This document shows positions 1 to 5,486 of a stretch of 10,782 nucleotides of DNA, one piece after another; the stretch's first letter is position 1, and each line of letters opens with the position of its first letter. Location: positions 1 through 10,782 of the forward strand of contig JACQDU010000688.1 of the NCBI GenBank assembly GCA_016200955.1. The letters run 5' to 3'. The position numbers were made by a program, and so were the translations under genes. This DNA is from a bacterium. GTDB lineage: Bacteria; Planctomycetota; J058; JACQDU01. The notes beneath the pieces are model-generated. The model saw only the letters and a program-made list of their open reading frames with translations, was not told where the DNA came from and ran no database searches.

Positions 1-1
1 C

Positions 2-184
2 GGGCGCAGGGTCGGGCGCGACGGGCGCCACCTCTACCGCATCGCTCTCGGGAGCGCGGCGGAGGTGGGAGCCGCGCTCGACGTCGCGGTCGCGTGGCGC
101 CACGTCGATCCGGCTTCGCTCGCGGCGGCGATCGACCTCGCCGATCACGAGCGCGCGATCCTCTGGCGCCTCCTCGGCGAGTAG
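2..184 (+). CDS. Four-helix-bundle protein, C-terminal fragment (S23/IVP-like)
   Basis: Only the last 60 residues are in the window; the gene enters from the left edge and ends at a TAG. The visible part contains HLYRIALGSAAEVGAALDVA, followed by a second predicted helix and a final helix ending ILWRLLGE. The pattern of an aromatic residue, then 'A.GSAAE' and a leucine/alanine-rich helix matches the C-terminal half of the four-helix-bundle family first described as proteins encoded in 23S rRNA intervening sequences. Members are about 120 residues, so roughly half the gene is missing. The biochemical role of the family is not established, and nothing in the neighbourhood clarifies it. A strong hairpin follows the stop at once. 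The family call rests on this short motif and is fairly but not fully secure. Confidence 0.7.
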   Translation, partial: GRRVGRDGRHLYRIALGSAAEVGAALDVAVAWRHVDPASLAAAIDLADHERAILWRLLGE

Positions 185-195
185 CCTCGCGCCGG

Positions 196-224
196 CGCGC
201 GCCGCCCTTCGCGGGCGGCGCGCG
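196..224 (+). terminator. GC-only hairpin after the four-helix-bundle gene
   Basis: A perfect 12-bp inverted repeat (arms 196-207 and 213-224, loop TTCGC) begins 12 bases after the stop of the upstream gene. No T-run follows, so it is not a canonical intrinsic terminator. Its position between two convergent genes suggests transcript termination or 3'-end protection. That role is inferred. Confidence 0.4.
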
Positions 225-251
225 GCTCCGAGCGAGGGGACTGAGGGATGA

Positions 252-279
252 TCGGCCCACGGCCTAAGCAGGGGGCCGA
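252..279 (-). terminator. Hairpin downstream of the FHA gene stop
   Basis: A 7-bp perfect inverted repeat, TCGGCCC (252-258) and GGGCCGA (273-279), with a 14-base loop, lies just beyond the stop of the minus-strand FHA gene. There is no T-tract. It could end the minus-strand transcript, but short GC palindromes are common by chance at this composition. Confidence 0.25.
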
Positions 280-288
280 GAGAGCGCC

Positions 289-2796
289 TCACTTCGAGCT
301 CGTCCCGAAGACGCTCGCGTAGCGGTAGTAGACCTCGAGCGAGAGCACGCTCAGCGCGGTGCACGCCGCGCGGCCGCCGGGCGTGCACGCGACGTCGCCC
401 TCGGCGTCCCACGAGCCGTCCAGGCAGCCGTCCTTGCGCGTGCGCTGGCTCTCGCAGAGCGTCTTCACGAGCGCGTCGTTCCACCTCCTCCAGAGAGGTC
501 CGCTCGGTCCGTCGTACTGGAAGAGCGCGAGCGTCCCGCCGTACCAGTAGTAGTAGTTGTGCCGCGCGAGGCTCGTCCCGGGGATCGTGCTCGACGAGGG
601 CGGGCTCGCGGCCAAGAGAGCGGCCCCCTTCTCGAGCACGGGGTCGCTCCGGTCCTGGTCCATGAACATGCGGCAGAACATGGCGACCGAGGTGAGCGAC
701 GGCTCGAACGCGGACAGGGCCACGCGCCCATCCGTGTAGCCGGCGTAGCTCGTGATCCCCCTCTCGTTCGTGGCGTTCCTCAGGAACGCGCGCGCTCCGT
801 CGAAGGCGGGCTCTCTCACATCGAACCCGGAGATGCGCGCGCTCTTGAGCGCCATGACCGCGAAGCAGGTCACCGACGTGTCGCCCGTGCCGCTCGCGGG
901 AACGAAGCGCCAGCCTGCTCCCGGGCACTGGTTCTCCTGCAGGTAAGCGGCGGCGCGCTGCGCGGGCGCCCTGTAGAGGAGCGCCTCCGAGATGCCGTAA
1001 GCCTCGCTGAGCGCCCATGTCGCGAGCGCGTGGTCGTAAGCGTAGACCGGAGGCATCGAGAAGGCGTCCCGCCAGTCGCGCTCGCCCGTCTTCCCGGTCC
1101 CGCCGAGCGCGGCGCGCTGGCGCTCGAGGCAGACGACGCCGTTTCCGCACTGGCGGTCCATGAGCCAGCGGAGGCCTCTCCTCACGGTCTCACCGTGGCT
1201 CATGCGCTCGTGCGTGATCGGATCGACGTAGACCGCGCGGCTCGAGGGCGCGTGGCCCGCTCCGAGGAAGGCGAGGAGAGCGAGGCTCGTCACGCCCACG
1301 TCGTGCTTGTCGTCGCAGACCTCCCGCGGCTCGCCTCCCTTGCAGTGAGGAAAGCTCGGCTCGCCGTAGAGCGTCGCCGCCGACCAGCGTCCGTCGGCGG
1401 CCTGGTGGCGCCCGAGCCAGCGAAGGCCGGCCTCGACGGCGCTCTCGGTCGCCACGGAGCCGCCGCCGCGCGCGACGAGGTCCTTCCGGCCGCCGAAGCG
1501 CGTGCCGTAGCGCTTCGAGCCGCCCGAGCCCGCGCCGATCCCCATGAGATCGGACGCGCCCGCGCCATCCCCGGGCCGCCGCCCCTTCACTCCCTGTTCG
1601 ATTCCCGAGAGGTGCGAGAGCGCGTCGAGGTCGTCTCCCTTCATCCGCCCGTGGTCCTCGAGCGACGCGGACTCGTTGTGAGAGTCGAGCTCCGCCTGCG
1701 GGAAGAAGATCCGCGCCTCGTCGGCGAGCTTCTCCTCCGAGGCCTCGAGCCCCGCTCTCTCGAAGATCGCGCGCGGCCGGTCGCCGAGGTCGAGCCTCTC
1801 GACAGTGGGCGGCGCGATCCTGACGGGGATCGGCGCGTCGTCTCTCTCGACGAGCTTGTAGGAGAAGATCACGAGAGGGAGGCACGCGAGGACGATCCCG
1901 TGGAACGCGAGGCTCACCGCGAACCACGGCGTCGCTCGCACGATCTCGGCGGCCGCTTCCTCGAGCGGGTCGTCCTCGAGGTCCTCGCTGACCTTCCGTG
2001 AGAGGAGCGGAGCACGGGTGCTCCCGGGAACAGCCGCAGGTACCGGGACCGGTGCCGGAACCGCGACCGGTGCCGCAACCGCGACCGGGACCGCGACCGG
2101 AACCGCGACCGGGACCGGAGCCGGAGCGGACCCCCACGCCAACCCTGCCCCGCTTTGCGGGGAAGGGGGGCCCTCCGCCGGAACCTGAGCGGCGAGTCCA
2201 TCGACCCGGAGCTTCGTCTTCCCGAGCGAGAGGACCGCTCCCGGCGAGACGCGCGCGCGCGGAGCGGCGGGAGAGCCGTCGACGAGAGTGCCGGCGGCCG
2301 AGTTCAGGTCCACGACGAAGATCGAGCCCTCGTCCGAGACGAGCATGCAGTGCTCGTCCGAGATTCCCTCTCCCTGAAGCGCAAGCGAGACGCCGTCTCT
2401 CGCGCCGATCGTGCAGGGAAGCGAGAAGATCCGGTAGACGGCGCCGGGAGCGGCTCCCTCGATGCAAGCGAGCGTGAAGCGCGGCGAGCTGGGAGCCGGC
2501 GCGGGAGCGACGCGCTCGCCCACGTGGACGGTCGCCTCGCCGATCCCGATCCGGTCGCCCGTCGCGAGGAGCCGGCGCCCCGAGAGGAGCTCTCCGTTCA
2601 CCTTCGTGCCGTTCCGGCTCCCGAGGTCCTCGAGGTGGAAGGCGCCCTCGAGCCGGAGGATCTTGCAGTGCGTGCGCGAGGACGAGGTGTCCTCGATCCG
2701 CACCGCGTTCTCGGCGGCGCGGCCGATCGTCAGCTCCTCCCGGTCGACCTCGAAGGTCCGGGTCGCCCCGCGCTCCTCGAGGATGAGCTTGAGCAC
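289..2796 (-). CDS. FHA-FHA-transmembrane protein with cyclase-like alpha/alpha-toroid domain
   Basis: Protein of 835 residues. FHA domain 1 spans about residues 20-90: GR at 25-26, SSRTHC at 39-44, then GSRNGT and VNG. It keeps the residues that contact phosphothreonine. A second, degenerate FHA domain (about 107-200) has GA in place of GR and the motifs SDEHC and DLNSAAGT. A Pro/Val/Ala linker (224-257) precedes a membrane helix (about 291-313). A Gly-rich stretch (405-447) leads into a 450-830 domain with repeated QW-like motifs, such as GLRWLGRHQAADGRW and LQENQCPGAGWRF. These are typical of the squalene-cyclase/prenyltransferase toroid fold. I see no class II cyclase DxDD acid motif, so an enzymatic role is doubtful. 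FHA probably reads phosphoproteins in the cytoplasm, with the Cys-rich toroid outside. The GTG start is followed directly by FHA sequence and preceded by GAGGAG (2800-2805), slightly close at 3 bases. The overall architecture is known mainly from Planctomycetota-like genomes. Confidence 0.85.
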   Translation of the reverse strand: MLKLILEERGATRTFEVDREELTIGRAAENAVRIEDTSSSRTHCKILRLEGAFHLEDLGSRNGTKVNGELLSGRRLLATGDRIGIGEATVHVGERVAPAPAPSSPRFTLACIEGAAPGAVYRIFSLPCTIGARDGVSLALQGEGISDEHCMLVSDEGSIFVVDLNSAAGTLVDGSPAAPRARVSPGAVLSLGKTKLRVDGLAAQVPAEGPPSPQSGAGLAWGSAPAPVPVAVPVAVPVAVAAPVAVPAPVPVPAAVPGSTRAPLLSRKVSEDLEDDPLEEAAAEIVRATPWFAVSLAFHGIVLACLPLVIFSYKLVERDDAPIPVRIAPPTVERLDLGDRPRAIFERAGLEASEEKLADEARIFFPQAELDSHNESASLEDHGRMKGDDLDALSHLSGIEQGVKGRRPGDGAGASDLMGIGAGSGGSKRYGTRFGGRKDLVARGGGSVATESAVEAGLRWLGRHQAADGRWSAATLYGEPSFPHCKGGEPREVCDDKHDVGVTSLALLAFLGAGHAPSSRAVYVDPITHERMSHGETVRRGLRWLMDRQCGNGVVCLERQRAALGGTGKTGERDWRDAFSMPPVYAYDHALATWALSEAYGISEALLYRAPAQRAAAYLQENQCPGAGWRFVPASGTGDTSVTCFAVMALKSARISGFDVREPAFDGARAFLRNATNERGITSYAGYTDGRVALSAFEPSLTSVAMFCRMFMDQDRSDPVLEKGAALLAASPPSSSTIPGTSLARHNYYYWYGGTLALFQYDGPSGPLWRRWNDALVKTLCESQRTRKDGCLDGSWDAEGDVACTPGGRAACTALSVLSLEVYYRYASVFGTSSK
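2040..2127. repeat. In-frame hexamer-based tandem repeat coding the Pro/Val/Ala linker
   Basis: Imperfect tandem units of the type GGNACCGCGACC and GGNACCGGNACC (plus strand, 6- and 12-base periods) cover about 88 bases. On the minus strand they encode alternating PVAV and PVPV units (residues about 224-257 of the FHA protein). The unit is a multiple of three, so changes in copy number keep the frame and only lengthen or shorten the linker between FHA domain 2 and the membrane helix. Confidence 0.75.
2131..2172. repeat. REP-like palindromic element inside the FHA coding sequence
   Basis: The segment CCCTGCCCCGC TTT GCGGGGAAGGG (2143-2167) forms a hairpin: a 6-bp inner stem, a G/A mismatch and a 4-bp outer stem. 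It is flanked by a C-rich side and a G-run. Read on the plus strand it spells PTPTLPRFAGKGG, very like the 'TPTLSPxGEG' translations of short interspersed palindromes common in many bacterial genomes. The gene stays open through it, adding a low-complexity stretch (about residues 208-222). Membership in a repeat family is inferred from one copy. Confidence 0.5.
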
Positions 2797-2994
2797 GCGC
2801 TCCTCGCGACCCCAGACCGCGCTTCGAGTCTAGCCGCGGCTCGCGCGACGTGCTCGGAGCGCACGCGTAGGAAGGCATCAAGGGAGGGCGAGCGAGGTTC
2901 AAGAGAACCAAAGGGTCGCTAGGGCCGTAAATGTAGAACGAGGCTCGCGATCAGCGCGGCGAGCGGTTCCTCATCATCATCGCCAGGAGGCGCC
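2797..2994. promoter_or_regulatory. Divergent intergenic region between the FHA gene and the secreted thioredoxin-like gene
   Basis: Both flanking genes start here and point outward, so it should hold both promoters. The stretch around 2900-2940 is less GC-rich than the surrounding coding DNA. I could not find a convincing -35/-10 pair at proper spacing on either strand. The only clear signals are the two ribosome binding sites, GAGGAG at 2800-2805 (minus) and AGGAGG at 2985-2990 (plus). Confidence 0.35.
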
Positions 2995-4188
2995 ATGCGT
3001 GTTCCGTCGCGGTGGCTCTCGGCCCTCGTCCTGATCGCGGCCGCGACTCCGACCGCGCGCGCCGACGACGGCGCTCCCGCCTCTTCCATCGCCTGGGACC
3101 GCGACCTCGACCACGCACGCGAGACGGCCCGCGAGAAGAAGAAGCTCGTCCTCCAGCTCGTCCTCACGGGAAGCCCCGGCTCCCGCGATCGCGCCAAGGC
3201 CCGGGAGCTCCTCGGTCGAGTCACCTTCCGCGATCCCGCGATCGTCGAGCGCGTCTCGCGGAGGTTCGTCGCGGTCGCGCGCGACGGCGCCCCCGACTCC
3301 TCGAACGACCTCCGCTCCGCGACGGACGACCTGGCTCCCGCTTTCGCGGCCCTCTGGCCCGACGGCAAGGCGAGCGCGAGCGCCAGGACTCTCGTCTGGA
3401 GCTCCGAGGGCGAGCTCCTCCACGAGATTCCCGGCTACGTCTCCGCGAGCACGCTCGAGCGCGAGCTCGACTTCGCGGTCACTCTCTCCGAGGCCGCGGA
3501 CCGAGCGGGCAAGAGCCCGGCGGCTCGCCGGAAGGCGATCGTGGACCCTCTCCTGGCGCGCGCGGGCGACCTCGAGCGCCGCTTCGGTATCACGGCGCAT
3601 GTCGCGGTCATCCGCCAGCGCGCTTACATAGCGGGAGTCGAGACGAGCTCGACGGGAGTCACTCCCGTCCTGAACCCCGTCGTGGGCGGGCTCAACACGG
3701 GCGCCGTCCTCGAGGTCACCGACCCGGGAGTCAGCGGAGGCGGAACCTCCGACGACGAGGCCCGAGCGGGCGGCTTCGCGAGCGCGCTCGCCGGGATCCA
3801 CCGCGAGATCGCTCGCGACCCCGAGGCCGCGCGCGAGGCCGCGGACCGCATGGCCACGCGAGCCATCGCCGGCGCGGGCGCGAAGCTCCCGGGCGAGATC
3901 GCCGTGAAGCCGACTCCCCCGGAGATCGAGGCGGCCGAGGCCGCTCTCCTCGTGAAGAAGACGGTCGAGACCGCTCTCCTCGCTCACGCCTCGCGCGAGA
4001 AGGATGCCGCGGCCTGGAAGAAGGCGCGCTCCGAGGCCGCCTCCTCGGGCAAGCTCGCCCGACGCTTCCTGCTCGAGGCCGTGCGCGCGGGCAAGCACGC
4101 CGAGGCCGCCTTCGAGGTGCTACGCCACGTGACGGGTGAGCTCATCCCCGACGACGAGGCGGCCTGGACGCTCTACCTCTCGCGCTGA
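2995..4188 (+). CDS. Secreted thioredoxin-like-fold protein without cysteines
   Basis: Protein of 397 residues with a signal peptide: R2 and R6, a hydrophobic core LSALVLIAAATPTA, and likely cleavage after ARA at about residue 23. Residues 28-165 resemble a thioredoxin-like domain of the 'DLDHARETAREKKKLVLQLV' type, ending with a strand pair (RTLVWSSEGELLHEIPGY) and a terminal helix. The CxxC position reads GSPGSR, and the protein has no cysteine at all, so thiol-disulfide chemistry is excluded. Residues about 196-246 (AVIRQRAYIAGVE, then LNPVVGGLNTGAVLEVTDPG) resemble a strand segment seen in secretin-type proteins. The last 140 residues are Ala/Glu-rich helices. The ATG has AGGAGG at 2985-2990 with 4-base spacing. 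It is divergent from the FHA gene and may share regulation with it. An export-linked, structural or scaffolding role is possible; no specific function can be given. Confidence 0.7.
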   Translation: MRVPSRWLSALVLIAAATPTARADDGAPASSIAWDRDLDHARETAREKKKLVLQLVLTGSPGSRDRAKARELLGRVTFRDPAIVERVSRRFVAVARDGAPDSSNDLRSATDDLAPAFAALWPDGKASASARTLVWSSEGELLHEIPGYVSASTLERELDFAVTLSEAADRAGKSPAARRKAIVDPLLARAGDLERRFGITAHVAVIRQRAYIAGVETSSTGVTPVLNPVVGGLNTGAVLEVTDPGVSGGGTSDDEARAGGFASALAGIHREIARDPEAAREAADRMATRAIAGAGAKLPGEIAVKPTPPEIEAAEAALLVKKTVETALLAHASREKDAAAWKKARSEAASSGKLARRFLLEAVRAGKHAEAAFEVLRHVTGELIPDDEAAWTLYLSR

Positions 4189-4221
4189 GGCTCACCAGAC
4201 CTTGTCCTGGCTTAGGCGTCC

Positions 4222-4243
4222 GGCCATGGACACGGTCATGGCC
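4222..4243. terminator. Hairpin between convergent genes
   Basis: A perfect 7-bp inverted repeat, GGCCATG (4222-4228) and CATGGCC (4237-4243), with an 8-base loop, lies in the 65-base gap between the thioredoxin-like gene and the convergent macro-domain gene. It could act in both directions. No T-run is present, so the role is inferred from position. Confidence 0.3.
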
Positions 4244-4253
4244 TCGGCCACGG

Positions 4254-4835
4254 TCAGGCGAGGCGATAGGGACCTACCGTCTCGGAGGTGTCCCGCGCGA
4301 GTATCGAACGCACGATCTCGACCGACGCGTCCTGAGCGAGAACGATCCTGAGCTCGCTGAACATCCACGTCCTGCCTTCGAGGACAACGCGGCAAGCCTG
4401 CGCGAACTCCTTGATCGTGAGCGGCCCATACCCAGTGGCGAGCGCAGGAACGGCAATGCTCCGGGCGGAGACCTCCTGGGCGTGCTCAAGAGCGTTCCCG
4501 AGCGCCCGGACGACGAGGTCGATGCTCGACTCGTAGAAGGGCGTGATCGCGACCGTGTGCAGGATGTGGCGGACGGCGAGCGACCCCGGCCCGGTGCGGA
4601 CAACCGATCCCGGCGCGACGTAGTGGGCGCCGATCCTGCGAAGGTGCTCCTCGAGCTCGGCCTGAACGCTCTGGCCGTTGCGCATGAGGATGGCCGCGTT
4701 GACGCCGCCAGACATGAGGAGCTTGACGTTGGCCGTGCTGATGAGCACGTCCACGCGCTCGTCTAGGATGTCGCCCGACTTGACGACGACTTCGAGCACG
4801 AGCTCACCTTCGAGGCCTACCCTTGGGACAGACAC
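4254..4835 (-). CDS. Macro-domain protein (ADP-ribose binding or hydrolase type)
   Basis: Protein of 193 residues that is essentially one macro domain. Visible motifs: VKSGDILDERVDVLISTAN (strand plus the Asn that contacts ADP-ribose), MSGGVNAAIL (the Gly-rich loop, usually GGGVDxAI), APGSVVRTGPGSL (usually 'PGxaxxTxG'), ILHTVAI, and PALATGYGPL (usually 'PalgtGxxg'). Macro domains bind ADP-ribose or remove it from proteins, nucleic acids or O-acetyl-ADP-ribose; which applies here cannot be told. The GTG at 4835 is the most upstream possible start, because an in-frame TAA lies four codons before it. Its GGAGG sits only one base away. An alternative GTG at V13 (VLEVVVKSGD) has AAGGTG about five bases upstream and would keep the domain. 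The gene is less GC-rich than its neighbours and sits in an accessory patch, suggesting transfer. Confidence 0.8.
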   Translation of the reverse strand: MSVPRVGLEGELVLEVVVKSGDILDERVDVLISTANVKLLMSGGVNAAILMRNGQSVQAELEEHLRRIGAHYVAPGSVVRTGPGSLAVRHILHTVAITPFYESSIDLVVRALGNALEHAQEVSARSIAVPALATGYGPLTIKEFAQACRVVLEGRTWMFSELRIVLAQDASVEIVRSILARDTSETVGPYRLA

Positions 4836-4847
4836 GCCTCCGTCATG

Positions 4848-4997
4848 TTACGAGGAGAACGGACTTGCGGGGACTCGTTGCTCTCGACGTTCGGCCGCAT
4901 CGCTCGGGGTCAGCGCGGTAAGGGTCGCGCGCACCCCCACTATGCCGCTGCTCGCGAGTAGGTGGACGAACGCCGAGGTGTCCCAGTACCGAGCCAC
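4848..4997 (-). pseudogene. Truncated PIN-domain (VapC-like toxin) N-terminus
   Basis: A 49-residue frame with a GTG start reads MARYWDTSAFVHLLASSG. This is the standard opening of VapC-type PIN ribonucleases ('RYWDTSALVxLL'), including the first metal-binding aspartate (D6). After about residue 18 the similarity stops, and the frame ends at TAA (4848-4850). The other acidic residues of a roughly 130-residue PIN domain are absent, so no nuclease activity is expected. I see no SD sequence before the GTG. The frame ends 12 bases before the macro-gene start and lies in the same frame. It is most likely a decayed toxin gene, though a short real peptide cannot be excluded. Confidence 0.5.
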
Positions 4998-5224
4998 TCG
5001 CTAGGGCGCGGCGGTCTTCGCCGAGCAAAGTGTCGTCTCCGCAGCCTCTTCATCGACGCCGTTCGGGCCGCAGGAGGTCAGGTCCCAGGGCGCCGGACGG
5101 AAAGGAGGCGCGGGCGGTCGCGGCGGTGGTCGTAGAGGGGACGAGATCGGAAGGCTTCGACCGTGAGCTGCTCGACATCGCTTACGGTGAGGCCCCGGAC
5201 CATCGAGCGGGTAAGATGGACCAC

Positions 5225-5446
5225 ATGGATAAACCCAAGGCATGCACCTGCGGCGGCACTTTCAAGAAAGTAGGTTCTCCCGAGAACAAACGAGAGGGGA
5301 GTCGCTACTTCAAGTGCGATCGCTGCCGTGCCAGGATCGAGCAAACGTCGAATGGCTACGAGTTCAAGGATGCGCCCCTACCGCTGCCGGTCGCGCCGAC
5401 TCCCGTAGCTCCGCCGCCTCCTCCGCCCTCGCGACGACCCTGGTAG
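5225..5446 (+). CDS. Small zinc-ribbon protein with proline-rich tail
   Basis: Protein of 73 residues starting MDKPKACTCGGTFKK. It carries CxC (C7, C9) and CxxC (C31, C34, in FKCDRC) about 21 residues apart, a plausible four-Cys zinc ribbon. After YEFKDAPLPLP comes a Pro-rich tail ending in PPPPPPSRRPW. The ATG at 5225 was chosen because the recognisable protein starts there. An in-frame ATG at 5216 adds only MDH, and the reading frame further upstream (open to 5030) is basic, low-complexity and unconvincing. No strong SD is visible for either ATG. I count 67 G+C in the 120 bases 5221-5340 (about 56%) against 49 of 60 in 8761-8820, so the gene is compositionally unlike its surroundings. A nucleic-acid- or protein-binding role is possible; the function is unknown. 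Confidence 0.6.
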   Translation: MDKPKACTCGGTFKKVGSPENKREGSRYFKCDRCRARIEQTSNGYEFKDAPLPLPVAPTPVAPPPPPPSRRPW

Positions 5447-5486
5447 TCTGCGGCTTCTCGTCATCCGCGTCGCCCCACCTCTCCCG

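Noticed and set aside
559..2001. Open frame of 480 codons on the plus strand
   Set aside because: It is a mirror of the FHA-toroid gene, with low-complexity Arg/Ala/Glu composition and no motif.
5030..5224. N-terminal extension of the zinc-ribbon protein
   Set aside because: The extension is basic and low-complexity, and the recognisable protein begins at 5225.
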